A stretch of 64,000 nucleotides of DNA from Nocardioides antri (GTDB taxonomy: Bacteria; Actinomycetota; Actinomycetes; Propionibacteriales; Nocardioidaceae): NCBI RefSeq assembly GCF_008373765.1, contig NZ_VUJW01000001.1, positions 124,189-188,188 on the forward strand, written 5' to 3'. The notes under the pieces were generated by a model. That model did not search any database, was not told the DNA's origin, and saw nothing but the letters and a program-made list of their open reading frames with translations. This document shows positions 26,355 through 34,441 of this stretch, piece after piece (position 1 is the stretch's first letter; each line of letters opens with the position of its first letter). The position numbers and the translations under genes were made by a program.

Positions 26355-27356
26355 CTAAGCCGATCCTTGTCCGGTCACCTGCATGCTGTTCGCTGCGATC
26401 AGGGACTCGGCCAGGGGGGTCTGGTGATAGAGGACGCTGCGCCCGGATCGCCAGCTGACCGCCATGCCGCTGTCACGAAGGATGGACAGATGCTGGCTCA
26501 CGCTGCCTGGGCTCAGGCCCAGTTCGCGCGCCAGCTGGGTCGTGGACAGGGGCACCGTCAGCCGAGCCAGGATGGTCGCCCGGGTTCGGCCGAGCAAGGC
26601 GCTGAGCCCGTCCTCCTGCCGCGCGGGGCAGGAGATGCCCTCCCAGACCCGGCCCACGCCCCGGGCCGCGTAGGTGAGCGAGAAGGTTCCGTCGCGCTCG
26701 TGGTCGACAATGAGGTTGGGCCACACGAAAACCGACGGGATCAGCGTCAGCTCGGCGCCGACGTAGGTGGCGTCAACGTGGTGTGGCTTGTCGATGTTCA
26801 GCGTGCCCGCGTCCAGCGACACCTCGGGGTGCAGATCGGCGAGGAGCGCGAACAGGCCACCCGCCAGCGTCTGGGACGCTCGGTAGGCCACCTCGTCTTC
26901 CAGTACGGCGCACATCCTGGGCCAGTAGGGCTCGATCGCGATCTGCCAGTACTCCCAGATGAGGTCGACCAGCCGTCGGGTGCCTGACTGGCCGGCGGCC
27001 ACGAGGTCCTGCACACAACGCGGTACGTCCCGGCCCGACCAGACGGTGGTGAGCTCGTCGCGTATGAGCTCTGGAGACAGCTCGCCGAGCCCCCGGAGCT
27101 GGTCCTCGATCGTGGTCTGCGGGCTGGACGACGGAGTGAACAGGAAGCTCGGTGCCCAGCGCCCCGGCGGAGCGACTCCGCACAGCAGGGCAAGATCGAT
27201 GTCGGCAAGACTCGACCGGACCTCGCGAAGCCAGGGCTGGTGGATGTGGCCGATCTGCGGCGATCCGAGCAGCCGGACGCTGGACGCCACCTCGGCCAGC
27301 GGGGAGTACCCGAACCTGGTGTTGCCCAGCAGATCCACACTCAGCTTGAACCGCAT
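26355..27356 (-). CDS. ArsR-type regulator with DUF5937-like N-terminal domain
   Basis: 333 aa from ATG 27356 (GGTGGAG upstream). Residues 1-240 form the large N-terminal domain usually labelled DUF5937 (MRFKLSVDLLGNTRFGYSPL...). The C-terminal winged HTH (RATILARLTVPLSTTQLARE, GLSPGSVSQHLSILRDSGM, SWRSGRSVLYHQT) is ArsR-like. No clustered metal ligands are visible in the HTH. It heads a unit with the Cys-Cys protein and the GNAT gene and may autoregulate it. Confidence 0.82.
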   Translation of the reverse strand: MRFKLSVDLLGNTRFGYSPLAEVASSVRLLGSPQIGHIHQPWLREVRSSLADIDLALLCGVAPPGRWAPSFLFTPSSSPQTTIEDQLRGLGELSPELIRDELTTVWSGRDVPRCVQDLVAAGQSGTRRLVDLIWEYWQIAIEPYWPRMCAVLEDEVAYRASQTLAGGLFALLADLHPEVSLDAGTLNIDKPHHVDATYVGAELTLIPSVFVWPNLIVDHERDGTFSLTYAARGVGRVWEGISCPARQEDGLSALLGRTRATILARLTVPLSTTQLARELGLSPGSVSQHLSILRDSGMAVSWRSGRSVLYHQTPLAESLIAANSMQVTGQGSA

Positions 27357-27423
27357 CACTCCACCGAGCCTAGGGATCGTGCGACCCGGCGACATCATTC
27401 GTTCTCGACCGAATCACGTGGAC

Positions 27424-28368
27424 TCAGCGCTCGGTCCACTGAAGAAGCTTCTCCGGGTTGCGGACGGTCCAGATGTGCTTGATGCGCTCCTCGGCGAAGT
27501 CGAACGCCAGCACCGCGACGGTGATGCCATCGTGCTGTGCGATGAGACCGGGTTGTCCGTTCACTGTCCGCTCGAGCACCACCAAGCCAGGTGCCTTGTC
27601 GGCGACCCCGACCAAGCTGCGGGCGACGAGGTCCGCACCCTCGACAACCTGGTAGGCGACGCTGGCCAGTCCTCCGCCGTCGGCTCGCGAGGTGGCATCA
27701 GGGTCGAGGAGACCGACGATGGCCTCGATGTCCCTGGCTTCCCACGCGTCCTTGAACCCCCGGACGAGCTCGGTGCGCAGGGCGGTGGGAGTGGGGCGGG
27801 CCTCCGACGACCGAAGGCGACGACGGGCGGAGGCGGCCAGCTGGCGAGAGGCAGCCGGGGTGCGTCCCACGACCTCAGCCACCTCTGCGAAGGAATAGCG
27901 AAAGACATCGTGAAGGATGAACGCCACGCGCTCTGCTGGGGTCATCGACTCGAGCACGACCAGGAACGCCATGCTGATGGATTCATCGAGGGTGACTCGA
28001 TCAGCGGGGTCGGGTGGATCGACCGCGGCGTCCCCGGAACGTCCGTCCAGCCATTCCGTGCCGCCGGGCAGAGGTTCTGGTATCCACTCGCCCACATAGC
28101 TTTCGCGGCGTGCCCTAGCCGAACGGAGCTGGTCGAGGCAGATGCGGCTGGCGACCGTTGTCAGCCAAGCACCGGGCGACTTGATGGCCATCTGCTGTTG
28201 GTGCGACATCGCGAACCAGCGAGCGTAGGTCTCCTGCACGACATCCTCGGCGTCGGCCAAGGAGCCGAGTAGCCGGTAGGCCAGGTTGATCAGCTGGCGC
28301 CGCTCACTCGTGAGGGCGTTCAGGTTCGGGTCCCGGCCGCGGGCTTCGGACCTGGGTGGCTCAGCCAT
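27424..28368 (-). CDS. ECF41-type RNA polymerase sigma factor (SigJ-like)
   Basis: 314 aa from ATG 28368 (AAGGAGCGAGGG upstream). Sigma region 2 (LINLAYRLLGSLADAEDVVQETYARWF) and region 4 (MTPAERVAFILHDVFRYSFAEVAEVVGRTPAASRQLAASARRRL, given in outline) are followed by a SnoaL-like C-terminal domain (residues about 200-314, VRGFKDAWEARDIEAIVGLLDPDA, KHIWTVRNPEKL). In ECF41 factors that domain replaces a separate anti-sigma. The DGG[GL] and NPEKL motifs expected at the domain interface are present. A matching promoter lies upstream. Confidence 0.9.
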   Translation of the reverse strand: MAEPPRSEARGRDPNLNALTSERRQLINLAYRLLGSLADAEDVVQETYARWFAMSHQQQMAIKSPGAWLTTVASRICLDQLRSARARRESYVGEWIPEPLPGGTEWLDGRSGDAAVDPPDPADRVTLDESISMAFLVVLESMTPAERVAFILHDVFRYSFAEVAEVVGRTPAASRQLAASARRRLRSSEARPTPTALRTELVRGFKDAWEARDIEAIVGLLDPDATSRADGGGLASVAYQVVEGADLVARSLVGVADKAPGLVVLERTVNGQPGLIAQHDGITVAVLAFDFAEERIKHIWTVRNPEKLLQWTER

Positions 28369-28408
28369 CGTCCCTCGCTCCTTCGGACGCATCCACTCTT
28401 CACAGTTC

Positions 28409-28435
28409 GACGAGATGACGGTGCGATTTGTGACG
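28409..28435 (-). promoter_or_regulatory. Probable ECF41 autoregulatory promoter
   Basis: On the minus strand CGTCACA (28429-28435), 16 bp, then CGTC (28409-28412). The ECF41 consensus as I recall it is TGTCACA-N16-CGTC; only the first base differs. It lies 40 nt upstream of the sigma gene start. Confidence 0.65.
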
Positions 28436-28455
28436 CCCGGGAGGCAGCGACGCCC

Positions 28456-28487
28456 TTGACCTTGAACCCCGCTCGAAGGTCTATGGT
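28456..28487 (+). promoter_or_regulatory. MerR-type promoter, 20-bp spacer
   Basis: TTGACC (28456-28461), a 20-bp spacer and TATGGT (28482-28487). The spacer contains ACCTT-N12-AAGGT. Layout and half-sites are the same as at 25450-25481 on the other strand. It drives the membrane protein gene starting at 28552. Confidence 0.75.
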
Positions 28488-28551
28488 CCGTGAGGTCGCT
28501 CGTCGTACGCCGATCGGGCCGACCCTCCACCGAATCGGAAGGAGCACTTCG

Positions 28552-29046
28552 ATGACCAACGGCCGCACCATCGGGCCCGTCGGCACCGTTGCCCGCGTGA
28601 TCGGAGGCGTGGCATTCCTGGTGCTCGGTGTCGTCTACGCAGAACTGACCTGGTGGGACCTGCTCGTCGCGGTCTTCGTCCTGCCCGGAGTAGCAGTCGC
28701 GGCCGCCGTGATCGTGAACCGAATCATCGCCGACCCCTCCCTGAGAACCCGAGCCCGCTCGGCCTGGTCGGGGGTGCAGATCGTGGCCTCCGCGTTTGTC
28801 ATCGCCGCCGTGCTGGGCCTCGGCACCGCGCTGACCTTCGTCAGCCCGGTCGACGGGGGCTCGCTGTACGTCTTCGTCGGGCTGTCGATGCTGCTCGCCG
28901 CGGCGCGCGGTTACGCGGGGTGCGAGATCCTGGCAGTGCCCAATCTGGTCCTGGGACGACAGGACGCGATCTGGTGTCCGATCTACTCTCCCCTCGACCG
29001 GACCGACCGGGACTCTGATCTCGCGTCGGGCACACCATCGCGATGA
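28552..29046 (+). CDS. Membrane protein behind a MerR-type promoter
   Basis: 164 aa from ATG 28552 (GAAGGAG upstream). Four membrane helices (VARVIGGVAFLVLGVVYA, LLVAVFVLPGVAVAAAVIV, IVASAFVIAAVLGLGTAL, LYVFVGLSMLLAAARGY), then GCEILAVPNLVLG and DAIWCPIYSPLD with two Cys about 19 residues apart. It resembles the family annotated DUF6410, from memory and unverified. The Cys pair and promoter suggest soft-metal transport or binding, comparable in layout to MerC/MerT; this is inference. Confidence 0.7.
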   Translation: MTNGRTIGPVGTVARVIGGVAFLVLGVVYAELTWWDLLVAVFVLPGVAVAAAVIVNRIIADPSLRTRARSAWSGVQIVASAFVIAAVLGLGTALTFVSPVDGGSLYVFVGLSMLLAAARGYAGCEILAVPNLVLGRQDAIWCPIYSPLDRTDRDSDLASGTPSR

Positions 29047-29164
29047 ACGATCCCAGTGATTCGGTGGGGGTCGAATCGTTCACTCCACGAGTCGCGGTGC
29101 GGTGGAGTGGTGCGGCGGCGCGCCACCGGCAGGGCGCTCCAGGACGTCAGAGGAAGGAGGAGTC

Positions 29165-29542
29165 ATGCGCCACATGGTTCTGGTGAAAATGGGCCCGGAG
29201 GTGGGGGCGCCGCCTGCGGAGCTCTCTGAGGCCATGGGTCGTGAGATGGGCGAAGCCTTCGCTTCTGGCCTCATGGTCGATGCCGGTGGCCTGTCTCCGG
29301 TCTCCGCGGCAACCGAGATCCGGCTCAGCGCGGGCCGCGTCACGGTGACGGACGGTCCCTTCGCCGAAGCGAAGGAGGTCGTGGGCGGCTACTCCATCCT
29401 CGAGACGTCGACGAAGGAGGAGGCGGTCGAGGCGGCTCGACGGGTGATCGAGCTGCACCAGGAGTTCTGGCCGGGATGGGAGGGGTCGGTTGAGGTCCGA
29501 GGCATCGCTGGATCCGACCAGGCACCTCCCGCGGCACCGTGA
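29165..29542 (+). CDS. YCII/DGPF-domain protein
   Basis: 125 aa from ATG 29165 (GGAAGGAGGAG upstream). Ferredoxin-like YCII fold with the hallmark VTDGPFAEAKEVVGGYSILE (about residues 60-80). DGPF proteins are the usual partners and targets of ECF42 sigma factors, one of which starts 42 nt downstream. Molecular function is not established. Confidence 0.88.
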   Translation: MRHMVLVKMGPEVGAPPAELSEAMGREMGEAFASGLMVDAGGLSPVSAATEIRLSAGRVTVTDGPFAEAKEVVGGYSILETSTKEEAVEAARRVIELHQEFWPGWEGSVEVRGIAGSDQAPPAAP

Positions 29543-29571
29543 TCACGAAGTGGAACGACAGGCGAGGGACC

Positions 29572-29577
29572 TACGCT
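29572..29577 (+). promoter_or_regulatory. Probable -10 element (TACGCT) of the ECF42-type sigma gene
   Basis: TACGCT ends 7 nt before ATG 29585 and no ribosome-binding site is visible, fitting a leaderless transcript separate from the DGPF gene. Confidence 0.4.
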
Positions 29578-29584
29578 GAGATCC

Positions 29585-30694
29585 ATGGGGTCTGGGACCA
29601 CCGCCGACGCGGTGGCCGAGGTGTGGCGAGCCGAGTCGGCCCGCCTCGTGGCGACGCTGATGCGGATGACTCACGACCTAGGGCTCGCAGAGGAGTTCGC
29701 CCAGGACGCACTGGTGGCAGCGCTGGAGCAGTGGCCGAAGGACGGGTTGCCCAGTCGGCCAGCGGCCTGGTTGTCCGCAGTGGCGAGACGCCGAGCCGTC
29801 GACTACTTCCGCCGCGTCGAGACATCCCGCCGCACTTCCGAGGCCGCTCGTCATCAGCTTGCGGAGGCCGACGCTCCTGACCTCGCCGATGCCGTGGACC
29901 AGATCGAGGACGACGTGCTTCGACTCATGTTCCTGACGTGCCATCCGACCCTCGCCCCCGATACCCGCGCCGTGCTGACCCTCCGGCTGGTGGGTGGCCT
30001 CACGGTGCCGGAGATCGCGCGCGCATTCCTGGCAAAGGAAGCGGCGGTGGGGCAGCGCATCTCTCGCGCCAAGCGCACGCTTCAAGAATCCGGCGCGACA
30101 CTCGAGTCACCCCAGGGTCGGGAGCGACAGGACCGGATCGCCGACGTCATGGCGGTCGTCTCCCTGATCTTCAACGAGGGATACACGGCGACCGCGGGGG
30201 AGGGCTGGTTCCGTCCGGACCTGTGCCGGGAGGCCATCCGACTGGCCCGCATGCTCGCAGAGCAGGCCCCCCACGAGCCTGAGGCGCATGGGCTGCAGGC
30301 GCTGCTCGAGCTCCAGGCATCGCGGATGCCTGCGCGGAGGGACGAGCACGGCCGCGCCGTGCTCTTGGAGTCACAGGATCGAAGCAAGTGGGACCACGAC
30401 TTGATTCAGCGCGGCTTGGCGGCGCTCGACCGCGCTGAGCGGCTGGGGCGACCGGTCGGGCCGTATGTGATCCAGGCCAGCATCGCGGCGTGCCACGCCC
30501 ACCGACGCTCGTTCGCGGAGACGGACTGGACTCGGATCGCTCAGCTGTACGACGTGCTGACCACGATCCGGCCGAGCCCGGTCGTCGACGTCAACCGTGC
30601 CGTCGCCTATGGAAGGGCCTGGGGACCGGACGCCGGGCTGCGGATCCTGTCGGCGCTGGACCGGGAGGGGACGCTGGCCGCGCGTCTGTCTTGA
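29585..30694 (+). CDS. ECF42-type sigma factor, C-terminus broken
   Basis: 369 aa. Region 2 (LVATLMRMTHDLGLAEEFAQDALVAALEQWP), region 4 (LTLRLVGGLTVPEIARAFLAKEAAVGQRI) and the DUF6596 TPR-like extension (LIFNEGYTATAGEGWFRPDL, RPSPVVDVNRAVAYGRAWGP) are present. The frame stops after GLRILSALDREGTLAARLS. The expected last motif LTRNEAERAVLGRRFEKL lies in another frame directly downstream (30690-30743), so about 35 codons plus a frame change were lost. The sigma core is intact, but the extension that ECF42 factors need is truncated. Confidence 0.85.
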   Translation: MGSGTTADAVAEVWRAESARLVATLMRMTHDLGLAEEFAQDALVAALEQWPKDGLPSRPAAWLSAVARRRAVDYFRRVETSRRTSEAARHQLAEADAPDLADAVDQIEDDVLRLMFLTCHPTLAPDTRAVLTLRLVGGLTVPEIARAFLAKEAAVGQRISRAKRTLQESGATLESPQGRERQDRIADVMAVVSLIFNEGYTATAGEGWFRPDLCREAIRLARMLAEQAPHEPEAHGLQALLELQASRMPARRDEHGRAVLLESQDRSKWDHDLIQRGLAALDRAERLGRPVGPYVIQASIAACHAHRRSFAETDWTRIAQLYDVLTTIRPSPVVDVNRAVAYGRAWGPDAGLRILSALDREGTLAARLS

Positions 30695-30799
30695 CGCGCA
30701 ACGAGGCGGAGAGAGCGGTCCTCGGGCGGCGTTTCGAAAAGCTCGGACATGCCACGGGGAGACCCCCGATGACAGGGGCCTCCCCGGAGGAGTGACTGG

Positions 30800-31501
30800 T
30801 CAGTCCTGGCTGCCGCGGGCGTGGCCGTGACCGTGGACGTGGTCGGGGCTCCCCGCACGCCGGCTCACGTGGTCGAGCACGGCTGAGGTGAAGATGAACG
30901 CGGAGCTGACGACGACGTACAGCACGATGGTGCCGGCCGGCGTGGCAGCGACCGCGGGTACGAGCAGCAGTCCGGCCGCCAGGACGAAACAGGCCCGTGA
31001 CCAGGGGCGCTGCTGGTTGCTGCGCAGCCACAGGCCCAGCGCGACCAGGAGCGCAACCCAGGCAGTCATCGAGACGACGAAGCCCACACCGTGGAGCATC
31101 CCACTGGCGCTGACCGTGTCGGGCCTCCCCGCCGGTGCTCCCTCGGGGAATCCGAAGGATGGGTCGACGGTGAATACCCCCGCGACGACCATCCCTGCCC
31201 CCATCAGCATCCCGAAGCTGGCGGCGAAGTGTCGCGTCCGTCCCGGAATCGATCGGCGCAGCCGGTGGGTGGCCAGGATGAACAACACCCCCGCGGTCAC
31301 GAAGTTGAGCTGCTGGATCCACCCGTGCGCACCGAGAGCCAGGTAGCTGAAGGCGTGGCGGCTGAGATCGAACCCGTCCTTCAGGGGGAGCTGGAGCAGG
31401 CTCAGGAGCAGGAAGAGGGGTCCGGCGGCTACGCCGGTACGAAACCAGGCGAGCCTGGGCGCTGCCACACGGGGTCTGAGGTCGAGCTCTTGGAAGGTCA
31501 T
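30800..31501 (-). CDS. DUF998-type membrane protein
   Basis: 233 aa from ATG 31501 (GAAGGAGGCGG upstream). Six membrane helices, with GVAAGPLFLLLSLLQLPLKDGFDLSRHAFSYLALG near the N-terminus (outline) and VFTVDPSFGFPEGAP in the central loop, both typical of DUF998. The C-terminus is His-rich (HVHGHGHARG). It lies 102 nt after the MerR gene on the same strand, so co-transcription is possible, but function is unknown. Confidence 0.8.
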   Translation of the reverse strand: MTFQELDLRPRVAAPRLAWFRTGVAAGPLFLLLSLLQLPLKDGFDLSRHAFSYLALGAHGWIQQLNFVTAGVLFILATHRLRRSIPGRTRHFAASFGMLMGAGMVVAGVFTVDPSFGFPEGAPAGRPDTVSASGMLHGVGFVVSMTAWVALLVALGLWLRSNQQRPWSRACFVLAAGLLLVPAVAATPAGTIVLYVVVSSAFIFTSAVLDHVSRRAGSPDHVHGHGHARGSQD

Positions 31502-31603
31502 GTCCGCCTCCTTCGGGCGAGGTTGGTGGTCACCCTCACGTCGGCCCGGGCTGGCAGTTTTCGACATCGGCGACGCTGACTTTTTCTGCGCACGGTCTGG
31601 CGA

Positions 31604-32005
31604 CTACGAGCGATGAGGCAGAACCTGACAGATCTCGTCGGGAGAGCACTCACGCGGGTCGAGCTGGCGTGCCCGAGCCGAGAGGCGCCTCAGCTCGGCT
31701 CCGAGGACCTCCAGCTCGGCGATCCGCTGCGCGACCTGCCGTTCCCGGTCCTCGATCAATCGGGTCACATGACGGCAGGGGGAGACGCCCCGCGCGCGGA
31801 AGTCGATGATCTCCCGGAGCTCGGCGAGGGTGAGGCCGACCGCCTGCCCGGACTGGATGAAGGCAATGCGCCCCAAGGCTTCCTCGCCGTACTGCCGATA
31901 GCCCGCACTGGTCCGGGCCGGTTCAGGTAGCAGACCTCTCCGCTCATAGAACCGGATCGTCGATGGAGACGTTCCCGCTCGTGCCGCGAGCTCCCCGATG
32001 CGCAT
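31604..32005 (-). CDS. MerR-family regulator of metal type
   Basis: 133 aa from ATG 32005. HTH MRIGELAARAGTSPSTIRFYERRGLL, then RTSAGYRQYGEEALGRIAFI and a dimerisation helix. Cys lie in GVSPCRHVTRLIEDR (about residue 79) and near the C-terminus in DPRECSPDEICQVLPH. This places Cys at the positions used by ZntR/MerR-type sensors (one before the long helix, two in the metal-binding loop). The inducing metal is not known; the MerB-like relic makes Hg(II) or a divalent metal plausible. Likely activator of the two 20-bp-spacer promoters. Confidence 0.88.
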   Translation of the reverse strand: MRIGELAARAGTSPSTIRFYERRGLLPEPARTSAGYRQYGEEALGRIAFIQSGQAVGLTLAELREIIDFRARGVSPCRHVTRLIEDRERQVAQRIAELEVLGAELRRLSARARQLDPRECSPDEICQVLPHRS

Positions 32006-32116
32006 CACGGCAGTCCCACCGGATGGCGGGCGTCGATAGTGACTGCCACGAGCCGCAAGGTCACCTCCGCACGCTAGCCCTGCCAAGAGCTCCCCGGCAT
32101 CCGCTTTTCGGCAGCG

Positions 32117-32890
32117 CTACGCGTCTGCCGTCGGGGTGGTCGCGACGGAGACCTGGTCTCCGACGGAGATCGTGCCCGGGGTGGTGACGCGGGACCACAC
32201 GCCGAAGTGTCCGCGGTGGTGGCGGGCCAGGGTGCGGAAGACACCGGGGTCGGCGTCGAGCCCGTCTTGCGGCCGCGTGACCATCGTGCAGCGGACGCAG
32301 GGCTCGACCGGTGCGAGTGTGGCATCCCCGGCCTGGAGCGGTCGCCCGACCCAGGCGTCCTCGACCCAGCCCTCGGCGTCGACCTCGATCAGCATGTTGG
32401 GGCGGAACCGGCGGGGGTCCCAGATCCCGTCGCGGTGGAGGCCGGCGCCGGCGTCCAACGACGCGGTCGTGAGCAGCAGGACCGGTGCCGCGTCGACGTA
32501 CCGGCCGGACGGCATCGTCCACTCGATCGCCTCGCTCGAGTCGTCGATCGGGTCGGCGAAGAACTCAGCCCGTCCCGGCTCGCTGCTCGTCGACCCCACG
32601 AGCGTCACCGGCCTGCCCAGCCACTCCGACAACGCGCCGTCGGTCCCCGGCCCCGGTCCGACGGCGGTCCGCCCGTCCGGCAAGGTGATCACCGGCTGGT
32701 CGCCGTCGTACGACGCGGAGGCGAAGAGCAGCTCCGGACGACGTCGGGCGGTCAGGATCAGGCCGGTGCCTTCGTCACGGATTCCCCAGCGTCGGTCGCC
32801 GACGACGCCGTCGTCCTCGAGCGAGACCGCGTCCACCGCCTCGCCCTGCAGGGACTTCACCGGATAGCGCCACAACTCGAGAATCTTCAC
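32117..32890 (-). CDS. MOSC domain protein
   Basis: 257 aa. The N-terminal MOSC_N beta-barrel (LELWRYPVKSLQGEAVDAV, GVVGDRRWGIRDEGTG) is followed by the MOSC domain with the conserved Cys in EPCVRCTMVTRPQDGLDAD (about residue 197). Family members act in molybdenum-cofactor sulfuration or in mARC-like N-reduction. No molybdoenzyme gene is nearby. Confidence 0.88.
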   Translation of the reverse strand: MKILELWRYPVKSLQGEAVDAVSLEDDGVVGDRRWGIRDEGTGLILTARRRPELLFASASYDGDQPVITLPDGRTAVGPGPGTDGALSEWLGRPVTLVGSTSSEPGRAEFFADPIDDSSEAIEWTMPSGRYVDAAPVLLLTTASLDAGAGLHRDGIWDPRRFRPNMLIEVDAEGWVEDAWVGRPLQAGDATLAPVEPCVRCTMVTRPQDGLDADPGVFRTLARHHRGHFGVWSRVTTPGTISVGDQVSVATTPTADA

Positions 32891-32903
32891 GGCCGCCTCC
32901 GGA

Positions 32904-33557
32904 TCACTCGGAGCCGATCGAGTCCGACACCTCGATGGGTCGGCCGTGGCCGACGCGGGCCGACCCTGCGTACCCGTCGACGAAGCCGATGCGTACGTCG
33001 TACTGCTTACCCTCGTTGGTGCGCAGCCCGACCGTCCAGGAGCCGTCGCCGGGATGGTGCTCCTCGGTGGCGGGCCACAGCGCGTCCGGCTCCACTGCGA
33101 ACGCCGTCGCCGCGCTGTGGCGTGCGCGGAGGAGCGCGTCGTCCCGGCCCAACGGCTCCGACTCCGGTCGTCCGGTCAGCTCCATCAGGTCGCGGAACGC
33201 ACGGACCACGGCGTCGTCCGCTGCCGTCACGACGTCCGACGCCGAAGTTCCGGTGACGATCACGAGGCCGATCTCCAGCTCGCTCGGACTCAACCCCCAG
33301 CTGGTGTGCCGTCGGTGCTGGTCGAGGAGGTAGTCGCGCGGCACGTCGGCGCCGGCGTCCACGATCGGCTCCAGGATCGAGAGGACCCGGTCCTCCTCGA
33401 ACGCATGCCCATCGGCGTCGAGGACCGGCAGGTCCAGCAAACACTGCTGGTACGCGGCGCTGCCCGGACTGAGCCGGTAGCCGACCCCCACCCGGAGAAG
33501 CCGCACACCGCCGAACGTGAGCCGCTGCGAGTGGTCGCGAGCCGGGTGCGCGGTCAT
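32904..33557 (-). CDS. Hypothetical cytoplasmic protein
   Basis: 217 aa from ATG 33557 (AGGGGG upstream). No membrane segments. Features: LRVGVGYRLSPGSAAYQQCL, GLVIVTGTSASDVVTAADDAV, and a C-terminal VGLRTNEGKQYDVRIGFVDG beta region. I do not recognise a family. It is 13 nt upstream of the MOSC gene on the same strand and probably co-transcribed. Confidence 0.65.
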   Translation of the reverse strand: MTAHPARDHSQRLTFGGVRLLRVGVGYRLSPGSAAYQQCLLDLPVLDADGHAFEEDRVLSILEPIVDAGADVPRDYLLDQHRRHTSWGLSPSELEIGLVIVTGTSASDVVTAADDAVVRAFRDLMELTGRPESEPLGRDDALLRARHSAATAFAVEPDALWPATEEHHPGDGSWTVGLRTNEGKQYDVRIGFVDGYAGSARVGHGRPIEVSDSIGSE

Positions 33558-33648
33558 CCCCCTAGCGTTGGACCACGGGAAGGGCAGGTCAAGGGGGAGG
33601 GGGCCGCAACGACCACCCGCTACGGTGAGGTTGTTGAAGGGAACTTCT

Positions 33649-33990
33649 ATGGAGACCGTTGCGCTGGGCGCCCTGGGTGACAGGCTGTTGGCGGAGGCTC
33701 GCTCCGCCTCGAGCGGCCGGTGCGCCGTCACCATCCACGGGGGACACGTCCACTCACTGCGCCAGACGTTGATCGCCGTCGCAGCCGGCCACACGCTCGA
33801 CGAGCACGAGAACACCGGCGAGGTGACACTCCAGCTGATGCGCGGCCGCGCACGGGTCGTCGCAGGCTCCGACAATGCCGACCTGGAGGTGGGCGACTAC
33901 GTCGTGATCCCGCTCCAGTGGGACTCCTTCGCGGCAGTGGAGGACACGGTCGTGCTGCTGACGGCTGCCGTGCAGGGCACACCCGACTGA
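33649..33990 (+). CDS. Single-domain cupin protein
   Basis: 113 aa from ATG 33649 (GAAGGGAAC upstream). Cupin motif 1 region is LIAVAAGHTLDEHENTGEVTLQLMRG and motif 2 is VVAGSDNADLEVGDYVVIPLQ. Metal ligands are reduced (one clear His-x-Glu-H-E-N pattern, no His in motif 2), so it may bind a small molecule rather than catalyse. It is divergent from the hypothetical gene at 33557. Confidence 0.78.
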   Translation: METVALGALGDRLLAEARSASSGRCAVTIHGGHVHSLRQTLIAVAAGHTLDEHENTGEVTLQLMRGRARVVAGSDNADLEVGDYVVIPLQWDSFAAVEDTVVLLTAAVQGTPD

Positions 33991-34257
33991 CGTCCCGCTC
34001 GAGCCACATCGCTACCACGGGGTGTCGGTGCGTCGCGGACCGCGTCGTCGCCGCCGCCGGAGACCCCGGCGCACAGGCCTTCCCTGGATCTGCTTGTCCG
34101 GCGTGCCTTCCACCGGCCGGAAGGTCGTTCGTCCGAGCCATGCCGCTGCCGCAGCGAGCGATCCTCGGGGTCGTCCTCCGGCTGCTGGGGAACCAAGCCG
34201 TGAGAAAGACGAGGTGGGTCAGCGCTCACCCCGACGAACCCTTCGACCCGGTCCGGC
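33991..34257. other. Interval of decayed sequence
   Basis: No intact gene. An open frame near 34141 (MPLPQRAILGVVLRLLGNQA...) has no ribosome-binding site and is not recognised. Together with the hydrolase relic that follows, it looks like gene remains. Confidence 0.35.
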
Positions 34258-34356
34258 GAACTGGGCGGCGATGTCGAGACGTTGCCGACGGCCCATCTCC
34301 CGATGCTCGAGAACCCCGCCGAGACTGCCAAGCGGATCCTCGGAGCCTTGGCCTGA
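34258..34356 (+). pseudogene. C-terminal relic of an alpha/beta hydrolase
   Basis: The frame ending at TGA 34354-34356 reads ELGGDVETLPTAHLPMLEN then AKRILGALA, the end of a typical alpha/beta hydrolase (catalytic-His loop [GA]-H-x-P-M-L-E followed by the last helix). No upstream core is left in any frame. Confidence 0.5.
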
Positions 34357-34441
34357 TTTCCGACCGGCATTCACCGCTGCTTGGACAGCAGCGAGTACGC
34401 GTACTCAGGCGCGACCACGCGGCGCCCTGGAGACTGGGGGC

